Source: an uncultured Eubacteriales bacterium (lineage in GTDB: Bacteria > Bacillota > Clostridia > TANB77 > CAG-508). Taken from it: a stretch of 52,482 bases of DNA. Location of the stretch: positions 1-52,482 of the forward strand of contig CASEIX010000015.1 of NCBI GenBank assembly GCA_949288095.1, read 5' to 3'. Every line of letters starts with the position of its first letter. Within the stretch, counting starts at the first letter, position 1. The notes beneath the pieces are model-generated. The model made no database searches, was not told the origin of the DNA, and saw only the letters and a program-made list of their open reading frames with translations. Position numbers and translations under genes: made by a program. Of the stretch, positions 1-8,594 are shown piece by piece.

Positions 1-174
1 AATTCATAAAATACCTTCTTTCTCAAGAAGCACCTATACTTACTATTATACAACTTTCTTTTAATCTTACAATAATTATTAAAATACAATTAAATTCTAT
101 TTACTTTTATTTGAATAGAATTTACTTTTTCAATTCACTTTATGAGAATTTTTTTATTTATTTTATGACAAATA

Positions 175-203
175 TAGACAATTTTTACATTTTATAGTAC
201 AAT
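175..203 (+). promoter_or_regulatory. Putative sigma-A-type promoter
   Basis: TAGACA (175-180), a 17-nt spacer and TACAAT (198-203) lie just upstream of the first gene, whose AAGGAGG-type ribosome-binding site starts near 226. Match and spacing fit the housekeeping consensus, but in sequence this AT-rich chance matches are common. The rest of 1-236 holds no recognisable gene or RNA. Confidence 0.4.
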
Positions 204-236
204 ACAAAAAGATTTTAAAATTACGAAGGAGGAATT

Positions 237-737
237 ATGGCAGGATTACCATTAATCGTAAAATATTTATTAACCGCATTTGTTGGTATGATACCCATTA
301 TTGAATTAAGAGGTGCTATACCAGTAGGGGTATTTACATTTCATTTAAATTATATAGAATCTTTTTTATGCAGTTTTATAGGAAATATTATACCTGTTTA
401 TTTTATTGTTAAATATATTAGACCTTTATTTGATTTTTTCGGTAGATGGAAACCTTTTAAAATTGTTATTGATTGGGCTTCTGAAAGAGCTACCAGAAAA
501 ATAGAGGAAAGTGAAAGATTGCAAAATTTCGCTGCTTTAGGTTTATTTATCTTTGTTGCTATTCCATTACCAGGAACAGGTGCATGGGTGGGTTCCTTAA
601 TTGCAAACTTTTTAGATTTACCACCAAAAAAAGCCATTCCACCAATTGTAGCTGGGGTATTTGCAGCAGGTTTAATTGTACTTACTTTAACTGCTATTGC
701 TAATGGCGGTATACAATATTTGTTACAAAGAGGATAA
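237..737 (+). CDS. Small multidrug export family protein (COG2426-like)
   Basis: A 166-aa integral membrane protein resembling the 'putative small multi-drug export' family (COG2426/PF06695). An early hydrophobic stretch carries the family-like segment PIIELRGAIPVG (about residues 20-31). A hydrophobic middle segment contains IPLPGTGAWVGS (about residues 109-120), and a C-terminal membrane segment follows. The length is typical of the family. The ATG follows an AAGGAGG site at good spacing. The gene is monocistronic, with a promoter-like sequence upstream and a strong hairpin terminator 12 bp downstream. Transport is a family-level annotation only; no substrate can be read from the sequence. 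Confidence 0.8.
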   Translation: MAGLPLIVKYLLTAFVGMIPIIELRGAIPVGVFTFHLNYIESFLCSFIGNIIPVYFIVKYIRPLFDFFGRWKPFKIVIDWASERATRKIEESERLQNFAALGLFIFVAIPLPGTGAWVGSLIANFLDLPPKKAIPPIVAGVFAAGLIVLTLTAIANGGIQYLLQRG

Positions 738-749
738 AACAAAGAAATC

Positions 750-782
750 GAGGGACTAAAAAAATAAGTCCCTCTTTTTTTT
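750..782. terminator. Bidirectional rho-independent terminator
   Basis: GAGGGACT (750-757) pairs perfectly with AGTCCCTC (767-774) and is followed by eight T residues. It ends the plus-strand export gene. Read on the minus strand it is followed by a weaker T-rich stretch, so it may also end the transcript of the secreted cassette at 845-1294. Confidence 0.85.
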
Positions 783-786
783 GATC

Positions 787-1332
787 GACGAGAAAGAATG
801 GAAAATAACTAATAACTATGATTCATGATTTGGCTAGTATTTAATTAGTAATAAAAAGAAGTAGATACATCATACCCTCCAACAAAGCTGGGCTGTACCT
901 TAATAGTGTATGTACCAGCTTCATAATTTCCAGGAATGATCTTACTCAAGGTATATTCACCGCCATCAAGCCGAATTTGTCCTCCTGCAACAAGGATATT
1001 ACCGGATGACCACACTTGAACTGTCATCAGATTTCCACCTGTATTACTACCTGCTAACACACCAGACGCTTTAATAACTGAACAGGTTCTTGTGATTGTA
1101 GATGTATATGTCAGGTTTCCTCCTGTCTGAGTACCTACTCCATTTATTTTGTGCCGTGTAAGCCGTGCTGTAATCTCATCAGACTGGCTGATTAAACCTG
1201 TTTCTGCTTCATTTTTTGTTTCTGCCGCAAAACTTACCGTAGTGAATGACATAAGCATTACAATACCTAAAATTAAACTAACTACTTTTTTCATAAAATC
1301 CATCCTTTCTGCCTACACCATTCTTTCTCGTC
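787..1332. repeat. Perfect 15-bp inverted repeat flanking the secreted-protein gene
   Basis: GACGAGAAAGAATGG at 787-801 is the exact reverse complement of 1318-1332. The two arms bracket the minus-strand gene at 845-1294, one in its 3' UTR and one in its 5' UTR. I see no obvious target-site duplication outside the arms and no transposase between them. They could be terminal repeats of a non-autonomous cassette, or they could pair 5' and 3' UTRs in the transcript. Confidence 0.75.
845..1294 (-). CDS. Small secreted protein of unknown function, foreign-looking
   Basis: About 149 aa with a clear Sec signal peptide: MKKVV, a hydrophobic core, then an SFA-A cleavage region. The mature part is rich in Gly, Thr and Ser and looks like a small beta-sandwich, with a single Cys. 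I do not recognise the family. A longer frame starts at 1303, but there the AGAAAGGA ribosome-binding site would almost touch the start codon. ATG at 1294 gives normal spacing. Base composition is clearly higher in GC than every neighbour, and three of its four mature arginines use CGG (971-973, 1154-1156, 1163-1165), a codon absent from the intact native genes here. With the flanking inverted repeat this suggests recent acquisition. Confidence 0.75.
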   Translation of the reverse strand: MKKVVSLILGIVMLMSFTTVSFAAETKNEAETGLISQSDEITARLTRHKINGVGTQTGGNLTYTSTITRTCSVIKASGVLAGSNTGGNLMTVQVWSSGNILVAGGQIRLDGGEYTLSKIIPGNYEAGTYTIKVQPSFVGGYDVSTSFYY

Positions 1333-1518
1333 ACCCCAATATGTCCTTGGGCTTATTTAATATAACCAAATCCTACACATTTTAAGTTATAACTAAAACA
1401 AAGTCAAGAAAAAAACGCCCTACTTTTGTAAGAAAAATGTAAGTTTTTGTCTTTATAATAGCAAAATTATAAATAATAAAGTAAAATAAAGTAAAATAAT
1501 AAAAAAGGAGATGAAAAA

Positions 1519-2202
1519 ATGAAAAAAAGAACAAAAAACCTTCTTATAGTGTTACTTATCATATTAATTATCTTATTTTTAGGTATAGGTATATATATTT
1601 ACCTGAAAGAAACATATTCATTAGAAAATATTAAAGAACAATTAATTTCAAATGAAAAAAATATGGAAAATGTATATATAGTATCTGAAATAAATGAAAA
1701 AGGAACCATTCGCTATATGGAAACATTTATAGAAAATAATAATCGTTACATTGTTTTAAAAAATCAATCATCTGAAGTTTTACAGGAATATTTTTATGAT
1801 TTTGAAACCTCTGAAGTAGTACTTGTTAATCATCAAGATAAAACCATTATACAAATTTTAAATGCAAATAAAAATAGTTTGAATGGATTACTTCCAACGC
1901 AAAATTTATTATGGGTAACCGATGATTCAAATTACCAATATAGTGGAAAAGAAAATATAGAAGGCAAAGAATGTATAAAAATAAGTCATACAGAAGAATA
2001 TTATGATCTTATTACTAGAGATACATACTATATTGATTTAAAAGAAAATCAAATTTTAAAATATGAAATGTTTAAAGGCTCAACTATGGATAATTTAGAA
2101 AAAGAAGTAACATATACGTATTCATATTCATACAATACAGTTACTCCAGAAAAACTATTAAAATTTAACCGTAGCAATTATCCAGATTATACTTTTACAT
2201 AA
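1519..2202 (+). CDS. Membrane-anchored extracytoplasmic protein, unknown
   Basis: A 227-aa protein with a positively charged start and one long N-terminal hydrophobic segment (about residues 9-29) without a convincing cleavage site or lipobox, so probably a signal anchor. The outer domain is polar, with many Tyr, Asn and Glu. Beta-strand-like stretches such as VYIVSEI and TYYIDLKENQILKYEM recall the LolA/LppX-like fold of many clostridial lipoproteins, but I cannot confirm that. Start is fixed by AAAAAAGGAG eight bases upstream. It stands alone between the foreign-looking cassette and a convergent permease, with a shared terminator downstream. No function is assigned. Confidence 0.7.
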   Translation: MKKRTKNLLIVLLIILIILFLGIGIYIYLKETYSLENIKEQLISNEKNMENVYIVSEINEKGTIRYMETFIENNNRYIVLKNQSSEVLQEYFYDFETSEVVLVNHQDKTIIQILNANKNSLNGLLPTQNLLWVTDDSNYQYSGKENIEGKECIKISHTEEYYDLITRDTYYIDLKENQILKYEMFKGSTMDNLEKEVTYTYSYSYNTVTPEKLLKFNRSNYPDYTFT

Positions 2203-2218
2203 ACTTCATAGAAAAAGT

Positions 2219-2262
2219 GAAACGATAGGGACGTGTCAAATCGTTCCTATCGTTTCTTTTTT
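2219..2262. terminator. Bidirectional terminator between convergent genes
   Basis: GAAACGATAGG (2219-2229) pairs with CCTATCGTTTC (2246-2256), followed by TTTTTT. It serves the plus-strand gene ending at 2202 and lies across the stop codon of the minus-strand permease (2247). Its loop side carries the GGGACG core also seen in repeats at 42101 and 43485. Confidence 0.8.
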
Positions 2263-3374
2263 GTTTCTCTATAATTGATAAAATCATCTAATAATATTTT
2301 AATAACTGCAATGACTGGTACTGCTAAGAACATTCCTAATATTCCAAAATAAGCACCTCCAAATGTTACTGCAAATAATACTAATAATGGACTAATCTTT
2401 AATGATTTTCCTACAATTCTTGGGTTGATAATATTGGCATCTATTTGTTGTAAAATAATTACCACGATTAACATCCAAATTGTTTGTGATAGTCCTCCTG
2501 TTATTAAGGTAATCAGTGCTGAAATGACTGTTGCAATAATAGCACCTACATATGGTATCATGTTAAACAATCCAATGAAAAATCCTAGTAATGGTGCATA
2601 TCTAACTCCCATAATTGTTAATGCAATCGATACCAATATTCCTACAACAATAGCATCTAAAAATTGACTGGCCACAAATTTAAAGAAAATTTCATTAGAA
2701 TTATTAAAATATTTATCTAAATTTTTGTAAGTTCTTTCTTTAAATATTGCACCTGCTAATCTTTTAAAAAATGTTAATATTTTTCTTCTATCAACTAATA
2801 TATATACAGATACGATTATCGCTATAAAAATGTCTACTATGCTAAAGATGGCTCCAATTGCATTAACAAGATATCCAAATATCGCACTAACATCTAAATA
2901 TTGTTTTATATCAATATTTTGCAAATTATGTATTTCGTCTTGCACAATTTGGCTTTTGAATATAGAGTCTTGTGGTAAATGATTGTAAGCCTGAATAGCT
3001 TCTTCAATATAGTGTGGTATACTGCTAATAAAATCTGTTATACTTTCAAAAACAATTGGTAAGATAACTGCACACAATATGCTAATGGCTACTATAATGA
3101 TAATATAAACTGTAATAACGCCTAGTCCTCTTGCTCTTTTAGATATACATTTTATCTTTATCTTTCCATATAATTCTTCAAATTTTCTAGATGGCATATA
3201 CAATATATATGCCAAAAATATACCTATTAGAAATGGACTAATGACACCAAAAAACGTATTTAAACTTCCCATCACGCTATCATAATTATCCAAAATTTTA
3301 TAGATACATATTAATACTACTCCTAAAGCAAACCAATATAGCCATTTTCTCCAATTATGTTTAATTTCATTCAT
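2247..3374 (-). CDS. AI-2E family transporter (YtvI/PerM-like permease)
   Basis: A 375-aa polytopic membrane protein with the AI-2E_transport (PF01594) layout: an N-terminal hydrophobic hairpin, a long amphipathic middle (about residues 130-180), then four C-terminal membrane helices. The diagnostic C-terminal part includes QQIDANIINPRIVGKSL (about residues 310-326) and GILGMFLAVPVIAV. Members export diverse substrates, including autoinducer-2 in some species, and sodium/proton antiport has been reported for others. No substrate can be inferred here. ATG at 3374 is preceded by GGGAGGAAT. Transcribed alone. Confidence 0.9.
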   Translation of the reverse strand: MNEIKHNWRKWLYWFALGVVLICIYKILDNYDSVMGSLNTFFGVISPFLIGIFLAYILYMPSRKFEELYGKIKIKCISKRARGLGVITVYIIIIVAISILCAVILPIVFESITDFISSIPHYIEEAIQAYNHLPQDSIFKSQIVQDEIHNLQNIDIKQYLDVSAIFGYLVNAIGAIFSIVDIFIAIIVSVYILVDRRKILTFFKRLAGAIFKERTYKNLDKYFNNSNEIFFKFVASQFLDAIVVGILVSIALTIMGVRYAPLLGFFIGLFNMIPYVGAIIATVISALITLITGGLSQTIWMLIVVIILQQIDANIINPRIVGKSLKISPLLVLFAVTFGGAYFGILGMFLAVPVIAVIKILLDDFINYRETKKKR

Positions 3375-3483
3375 AAGATTCCTCCCTTAATACGAATTTT
3401 TAAATCATCCTTTTTATTAAACTCTTTATCTATTTCAAATATAACTAACATATTATAAAGAAAAAAATACTATTCAAACAAAA

Positions 3484-4236
3484 TCACTCTATCATTAATC
3501 CTACTGGGCAATGGTCACTTCCCATCACTTCTGGATAAATCGTTGCTTCTTTTATCTTATCTTTTATATCTTGTGATACAATAAAATAGTCAATTCTCCA
3601 TCCTACATTTTTTTCTCTTGCTTTCCCCATATATGACCACCAACTATAACTGTCTGTTTTATCTGGGTATAAGTATCTAAAGGAATCTACAAATCCTGCA
3701 TTCAATAATTCCGTCATTTTTGCTCTTTCCTCATCTGTAAATCCTGCATTTCCTCTATTCGATTTTGGATTTTTTAAGTCAATTTCTTCATGAGCTACAT
3801 TTAAATCTCCACACATAATCACTGGTTTTGTTTCATTTAATTTTGACAAGTATTTTCTGATTTCATCTTCCCATATTTGTCTATAATCTAATCTTTCTAA
3901 TCCTCTTTTGGCATTTGGTGTATAAATATTCACCATATAAAAATTTTCAAATTCTAAAGTAATCACTCTTCCTTCTTTGTCATGTTCTTCGATTCCAATG
4001 CCATATGTAACATTAATTGGTTCCTTTTTAGTAAAAATAGCTGTTCCAGAATATCCCTTCCTTTCAGCACTATTCCAGTATGCTGTATACCCATCAAAAT
4101 TCAATTCGATTTGTTCTGGTTGACATTTTGTTTCTTGTATACAAAATATATCTGCATTTACCTTATTAAAAAATTCACTAAATCCTTTATTTAGGCAAGC
4201 ACGTATACCATTTACATTCCAAGATATTAATTTCAT
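3484..4236 (-). CDS. xth: Exodeoxyribonuclease III / AP endonuclease
   Basis: A 250-aa exonuclease III of the Mg2+-dependent endonuclease/exonuclease/phosphatase fold. It cleaves 5' of abasic sites in base-excision repair and has 3'-5' exonuclease activity. All family blocks are visible: SWNVNGIRA near the N-terminus, the metal-binding Glu in QETK (about residue 36), YTPNA, the catalytic GDLNVAH (about residues 143-149), RIDYFIVS and the C-terminal GSDHCPVGL with the catalytic Asp-His pair. Length is normal and nothing is missing. The start follows AAGGAGAAA at ideal spacing. It stands alone between the permease and the terminator of the G5/3D gene. Confidence 0.96.
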   Translation of the reverse strand: MKLISWNVNGIRACLNKGFSEFFNKVNADIFCIQETKCQPEQIELNFDGYTAYWNSAERKGYSGTAIFTKKEPINVTYGIGIEEHDKEGRVITLEFENFYMVNIYTPNAKRGLERLDYRQIWEDEIRKYLSKLNETKPVIMCGDLNVAHEEIDLKNPKSNRGNAGFTDEERAKMTELLNAGFVDSFRYLYPDKTDSYSWWSYMGKAREKNVGWRIDYFIVSQDIKDKIKEATIYPEVMGSDHCPVGLMIE

Positions 4237-4276
4237 ATATTTTCTCCTTATTTATTATTCAAACACATGTATATTC

Positions 4277-4313
4277 AAAAAAATATACTAGAGTCTTACA
4301 AACTCTAGTATAT
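4277..4313 (-). terminator. Rho-independent terminator of the G5/3D gene
   Basis: A 12-bp perfect stem, 4283-4294 with 4302-4313 (core CTAGAGT), followed on the minus strand by a run of T residues (A run at 4277-4283 on plus). It lies 17 bp past the stop of the minus-strand gene at 4330. Confidence 0.8.
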
Positions 4314-4329
4314 TATACTATATATTTCT

Positions 4330-5262
4330 CTAGTTTACAACACTTACACTTAAGTATCTTACACCCCATTGTAGAGCTTCTGCATGTGTATTAACAAATA
4401 TATCAATTTTGTTTCCATTAATTGCTCCACCTCTGTCTTCAACTGTATATATGTGTCCACCAATATTTAATTTTGTTCCAAATGCAAACTTACTAGATGC
4501 TGCAACTGTTCTTCCAGCTGTTGCTGTTGTTCCAGATGCTGTTCTTCCATTTGTTTTACCACAACATTTTGCACATGGGCAATATGCTGTTATTTTATAT
4601 ACAGTTCCCCCTGTTGTTGAAGTGCCTGATGTTCTTGGCAATGTTGAACTTCTTGAAGTTACCTTTTTTTGTACTTGAACAATTTTATTTACTGGTTCTT
4701 GTACAACTACTTCTGATATAACTGACTTTTCAATTTCTACATCATTTTGATATTTTACTTTATATGTTACTTCTTTTAATCCATCTTTTCCTTCTTGTAC
4801 AACTTTATTTGTTGTATCTGTAGATGTTCCTGTTGTATTTTTTGTGATTGTTTCATAAGGTATAACGACTTGTTCTACAACTATTTTCTCTGTGATTGGT
4901 GCATAACTTTCTAATAATTGATCTAATGAAGTTTCAATACCTTCTTCTGAAATTTTAGCAATTTGTACCTCATTATAGGATTTATCTGTTATTTTGATTG
5001 TATCTCCTGATGCAATTTCACTATCTAAATCCGGTATTGTCTTTTGATCTTCATTTAAAATAATATTATTTTCACTTAATATATCTGACACTTTACTTTT
5101 AGATGTAACAGTTGTCATTTCATATCCGTTTTGCAATACAATTGTTATATCTTTTAGTTCTGTGCTTACTGCCATAACACTAATTCCTGATATCAATATT
5201 AAAATGATACTTACACAGATAATCTTCATTATAGAAATTGAAGCCTTTTCTTCTCTTTTCAT
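4330..5262 (-). CDS. G5 and 3D domain cell-wall protein (YabE-like)
   Basis: 310 aa with the order signal anchor (about 13-32), DUF348-like ubiquitin-fold segment (about 38-100), G5 domain (about 115-200, with the typical IPYETI start) and a C-terminal 3D domain (about 218-310). The 3D domain shows ITAYCPC, then KCCG, then VEDRGG and KIDIF, the three conserved aspartates that resemble the active site of lytic transglycosylases. This layout matches the YabE/resuscitation-factor-like family, thought to act on peptidoglycan outside the cell. Cys in CPCAKCC is typical. Strong AAGGAGGT ribosome-binding site. Monocistronic with its own terminator. Confidence 0.9.
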   Translation of the reverse strand: MKREEKASISIMKIICVSIILILISGISVMAVSTELKDITIVLQNGYEMTTVTSKSKVSDILSENNIILNEDQKTIPDLDSEIASGDTIKITDKSYNEVQIAKISEEGIETSLDQLLESYAPITEKIVVEQVVIPYETITKNTTGTSTDTTNKVVQEGKDGLKEVTYKVKYQNDVEIEKSVISEVVVQEPVNKIVQVQKKVTSRSSTLPRTSGTSTTGGTVYKITAYCPCAKCCGKTNGRTASGTTATAGRTVAASSKFAFGTKLNIGGHIYTVEDRGGAINGNKIDIFVNTHAEALQWGVRYLSVSVVN

Positions 5263-5622
5263 AAGATTAAATTACCTCCTTTTGGCAACACAATACTATT
5301 ATACTATTTTTTTCATTAAAAGTCAAATTTTGGTGTGTTTTTCCGTTGAAATCATTGTGTCCCTAGTTTTTTCTTTTATCGTTTTTTGCTTTATTTACAT
5401 AATTTTTGTTCTAAAAACCTTTATATTTGTCCAATTTTTGTCCATACTATACTATATGAGAATTTTTAAAAAATATTCCTTTTATTTAAAATTTTTTTAA
5501 TTTTTTTATAAAATACAAAATTCAGTATTTTTTCATGATTTCTTCACATTCATATTGTATAAAATAAATTAATATGCTATGATAGTTTTGTATATAATAT
5601 TTATTAAGGAGGATTTTTATAA
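5263..5622. other. Intergenic region between divergent genes
   Basis: 360 bp, extremely AT-rich, separating the minus-strand G5/3D gene from plus-strand lemA. It must hold both promoters. A possible lemA promoter is TTGTAT (5556-5561), 16 nt, TATGAT (5578-5583), but the match is weak. No hairpin or conserved RNA motif was found. A long reading frame here is low-complexity and not a gene. Confidence 0.5.
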
Positions 5623-6180
5623 ATGATTGGTTGGATTATATTAGCAGTTGTAGTTATTGTTGTTATAGCTGTAATCGCTATGTATAATGGTTTAGTTCAA
5701 GCAAGAATAAAAGTTGATAATGCATGGAGCCAAATAGATGTACAATTACAAAGAAGATTCGACTTAATCCCTAACTTCGTTGAAACAGTTAAAGGCTATA
5801 TGACTCATGAATCTGAAACTTTTGAAAAAATCGCAGAACTTAGAACTTCATGGGCTAATACAGAAAGTGTCGCTGAAAAAGCATCATTAGATAATCAATT
5901 ATCTAATGCTTTAAAAACCATTATGGCAGTATCTGAAAGTTATCCAGAATTAAAAGCAAATCAAAATTTCTCAGAGTTATCAGAAGAACTTAGAAATACA
6001 GAAAATAAGATTTCTTTTTCTAGACAATTCTATAACGATACTGTAACAATGTATAATACAAAATTAGAAGTTTTCCCATCTAACATTATTGCAGGAATGT
6101 TTCATTTTAAAGCTCGTGATTTATTCGAAGCAGAAAGTGAAGAAGCAAGAAAAAATGTGAAAGTAGATTTCGGAAAATAA
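5623..6180 (+). CDS. lemA: LemA family protein
   Basis: 185 aa with one N-terminal membrane helix (about residues 2-22) followed by a long four-helix coiled domain. The family signature is clear: YNGLVQARIKVDNAWSQID, then LQRRFDLIPNFVETVKGY, and FPSNIIAGMF near the end. LemA proteins are membrane-anchored with an outward helical bundle; their molecular role is unsettled. The gene is paired with htpX, as in many Firmicutes, which suggests a shared role in membrane protein quality control. AAGGAGG lies 11 bases before the ATG. A hairpin between lemA and htpX could limit read-through. Confidence 0.93.
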   Translation: MIGWIILAVVVIVVIAVIAMYNGLVQARIKVDNAWSQIDVQLQRRFDLIPNFVETVKGYMTHESETFEKIAELRTSWANTESVAEKASLDNQLSNALKTIMAVSESYPELKANQNFSELSEELRNTENKISFSRQFYNDTVTMYNTKLEVFPSNIIAGMFHFKARDLFEAESEEARKNVKVDFGK

Positions 6181-6192
6181 TATAAACAATAT

Positions 6193-6232
6193 AAGAAGGG
6201 ATTGGGGGATTACCTTTTCCCTTCTTTATTTA
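6193..6232 (+). terminator. Hairpin between lemA and htpX (terminator or attenuator)
   Basis: AAGAAGGG (about 6193-6200) pairs with CCCTTCTT (about 6219-6226), followed by TTATTTATT. It leaves only about 15 bp to the htpX ribosome-binding site, so it may partly separate expression of the two genes or be an mRNA processing site. Confidence 0.5.
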
Positions 6233-6248
6233 TTAGAAGGTGAAAATT

Positions 6249-7154
6249 ATGTTTGAAACTAGTAAAAAAAATAAATTTGAATCTGGAATTATCGTAGGTA
6301 TCTTTATATTAGTAATAACTTTAATTGTTTACTATATTTGTCATGCTTTACGATTAGGAACAATGTCTATTGTAATAGCATTAATCTTTTCTATTGGTTC
6401 TGCTTGGGCTTCTTATTATTATAGTGATAAAATCGTATTATCTCTAAATAAGGCAAGACCCGCTACTAAAGAGGAAGATCAAAAATTAGTTAACATTTTA
6501 GATGCCTTAATGGTAACAGCAGGTCTTCCTAATAAACCTAAACTTTATGTCGTTGATGATGCTCAGCCAAATGCTTTTGCAACTGGAAGAAACCCACAAA
6601 ATGCTGTTATTTGTGTTACTACTGGTCTTCTAGAAAAATTAGATTATTATGAATTAGAAGGCGTTATTGCTCATGAGATGAGTCATATTAAAAATTATGA
6701 TATACGCTTAAGTTGTGTTGTTTCTGTTATGGTAGGCTTTATTGTTATGTTGTCTGATTTATTTTCTCGTACACTATTCTGGGGTGGTATGAAAGACAGA
6801 GACAGTGATAGTAAGGCAAATGGTATACTCATGTTAATCGGATTAATTTTCTTAATTCTAGCCCCTATCTTTGGTTCTTTGATGCAACTTGCTTTATCTA
6901 GAAAAAGAGAGTTTTTAGCAGATAGTACCGCAGTCGAATTTACACGTAATCCAGATGGTCTAATTTCTGCTTTAGAAAAATTAGAAAATGATCCAAATCA
7001 GTTAGAAACTGCGAATAATGCAACTGCCAATATGTATATTATTAATCCATTTAAGAAAAATGCTAAGAATGCTAAAAAAAGAAGTACAAATATATGGTCT
7101 ACACATCCTAGCACAGCTGATAGAATTGAATCTTTAAAAAATTTAAAATACTAA
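6249..7154 (+). CDS. htpX: HtpX-like membrane zinc metalloprotease (M48)
   Basis: 301 aa, M48B peptidase. Two N-terminal membrane helices are followed by the zinc site VIAHEMSHI (HExxH), with a second pair of helices after it. The third zinc ligand is the Glu in SRKREFLAD. Family members degrade misfolded membrane proteins. The C-terminal STHPSTADRIESL block is typical. A longer frame begins with GTG at 6240, but that codon overlaps the AGAAGG ribosome-binding site, so ATG at 6249 is chosen. Second gene of the lemA-htpX pair, followed by a strong terminator. Confidence 0.94.
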   Translation: MFETSKKNKFESGIIVGIFILVITLIVYYICHALRLGTMSIVIALIFSIGSAWASYYYSDKIVLSLNKARPATKEEDQKLVNILDALMVTAGLPNKPKLYVVDDAQPNAFATGRNPQNAVICVTTGLLEKLDYYELEGVIAHEMSHIKNYDIRLSCVVSVMVGFIVMLSDLFSRTLFWGGMKDRDSDSKANGILMLIGLIFLILAPIFGSLMQLALSRKREFLADSTAVEFTRNPDGLISALEKLENDPNQLETANNATANMYIINPFKKNAKNAKKRSTNIWSTHPSTADRIESLKNLKY

Positions 7155-7162
7155 AAATTATA

Positions 7163-7209
7163 ATACACCATAAATATCTTGTAACAATCAATATTTATGG
7201 TGTATTTAT
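7163..7209. terminator. Bidirectional terminator htpX / tatD
   Basis: A 15-bp perfect stem, 7163-7177 with 7191-7205 (core ACACCATAAATAT), in the gap between two convergent genes. T-rich sequence follows on both strands. Confidence 0.8.
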
Positions 7210-8000
7210 TATATATTAAAAATTTTTTCCACATTTGTATATGTTGTTTTTGCAATTTCTTCTATTGTTTTTCCTTTGACATCAGCTATCTTTTGTGCAA
7301 TATATTTTACATTTCTTGGATCATTTCTTGTTCCCCTTACTGGTTCTGGTGCCAAATAAGGGCTATCTGTTTCTATTAACATTTTATCCTCTGGTACCAT
7401 TTCTATAATTTCATTTGCATTCTTAGAATTTTTAAACGTAACTGGTCCTGCAAATGATATATAGAATCCCAGTTTTAAAGCTTCTTTTACCAGTTCTCTA
7501 TTTAATGGACAGCAATGAAATACTCCTTTTCTTTCTACAGTATTATCCTTCAAAACTTCAAGAGTATCCATAACCGCTTCTCTTGTATGAATCACAATTG
7601 GCAAATTAAAAGTATTTGCTATTTCTATTTGCTTTATAAATGCTTGTTTTTGTAACTTTCTTCTTTCCAAATCTTTTTCCCAATAATAATCTAATCCAAT
7701 TTCTCCAATAGCTATAATTTTTTTATCTTTTATATTGTCTTTCACTAAAGCTCTTATTTTTTCTATATCTTTCCACAACTTTTCTTCATTTTGTGGAATA
7801 TCATTTGGAGAAATTCCACAAGTAGTATATATATAGTCATATACTTTAGATAATGCAACACCTTTTATAGAAGATTCCACACTATATCCTGCTGATATAA
7901 ACTTGGTAATATCTGCTTTTTTTATTTCTGCAATTATTTTTTCTCTATCTTCATCAAATCTTTCATCATCTAAATGACAATGACTATCAAAAAACTCCAT
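7209..8000 (-). CDS. tatD: TatD family metal-dependent hydrolase
   Basis: 263 aa, TIM-barrel amidohydrolase of the TatD/YcfH family, which acts as a 3'-5' DNase in characterised members. Metal ligands are visible: HCHLDD at the N-terminus, GEIGLDYYW, VIHTREA, GVFHCCP and ETDSPYLAPEP near the C-terminus. The reading frame extends to 8027, but AAAGGAGG sits ten bases before the ATG at 8000 (MEFFDSHCHLD), matching where homologues begin. Ends within the terminator shared with htpX. Confidence 0.93.
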   Translation of the reverse strand: MEFFDSHCHLDDERFDEDREKIIAEIKKADITKFISAGYSVESSIKGVALSKVYDYIYTTCGISPNDIPQNEEKLWKDIEKIRALVKDNIKDKKIIAIGEIGLDYYWEKDLERRKLQKQAFIKQIEIANTFNLPIVIHTREAVMDTLEVLKDNTVERKGVFHCCPLNRELVKEALKLGFYISFAGPVTFKNSKNANEIIEMVPEDKMLIETDSPYLAPEPVRGTRNDPRNVKYIAQKIADVKGKTIEEIAKTTYTNVEKIFNI

Positions 8001-8129
8001 TTTATTTTTACCTCCTTTATTCTGCAATGCTAACCAAGTAATGAATAAAATTTTGATAACATTTGTTTTTTTATAATTAACATAGCATTAAAAAATGGCC
8101 AAGCAGAAATATTTCAATTGTCTAAAATA

Positions 8130-8504
8130 TTATTTCCAAACCACTATTACATTTGCTGTTGCATATTCTTTACAATGTGAAATACTAATATCCATTTCTT
8201 CTATTTCTTGTATTTCTATATCTAGTAGACTTGTATGTGGTCTTCCATTTTCATCATTTACAACTTCTATATTTTTCCAACCAATATCATATTTGTTGTT
8301 TAATTTACGTGAAATTGCCTTAAATACTGCCTCTTTTGCAGCAAATCTAGCTGCATAATGTTGGTATTTTTGACTGTTTTTACTTTCACAATATTTAATT
8401 TCTTTTTCTGTATAAACACGTTCTAAAAATTTTGTTCCTAAGTCTTCTATACTTTCTCTTATTCGTTTAATTTCTATAATATCTGTTCCACAACTTATTT
8501 TCAT
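8130..8504 (-). CDS. acpS: Holo-[acyl-carrier-protein] synthase
   Basis: 124 aa, normal for AcpS. It transfers 4'-phosphopantetheine from CoA to a serine of acyl carrier protein in fatty-acid synthesis. The two conserved blocks are present: GTDIIEIKRI with the Mg-binding Asp near the N-terminus, and RFAAKEAVFKAI with the catalytic Glu (about residues 53-64). The third block, ISISHCKEYATA, is also there. AAAGGA precedes the ATG by about nine bases. It is transcribed toward tatD with about 130 bp between. Confidence 0.95.
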   Translation of the reverse strand: MKISCGTDIIEIKRIRESIEDLGTKFLERVYTEKEIKYCESKNSQKYQHYAARFAAKEAVFKAISRKLNNKYDIGWKNIEVVNDENGRPHTSLLDIEIQEIEEMDISISHCKEYATANVIVVWK

Positions 8505-8594
8505 ATGATAAATTCCTTTTCTTTTTATCTCTTAAATTAAAATCGGGAAGATATTTCTTCCCTTTCGTTTTCATTCGTTTATCAATATAATATT

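Noticed and set aside
5162..5500. 112-aa plus-strand frame in the region before lemA
   Set aside because: Overlaps the G5/3D gene antisense, extreme Ile/Phe content, no start signal.
8028..8129. Possible small gene between tatD and acpS
   Set aside because: No start with ribosome-binding site and no hairpin; it appears to be plain intergenic sequence.
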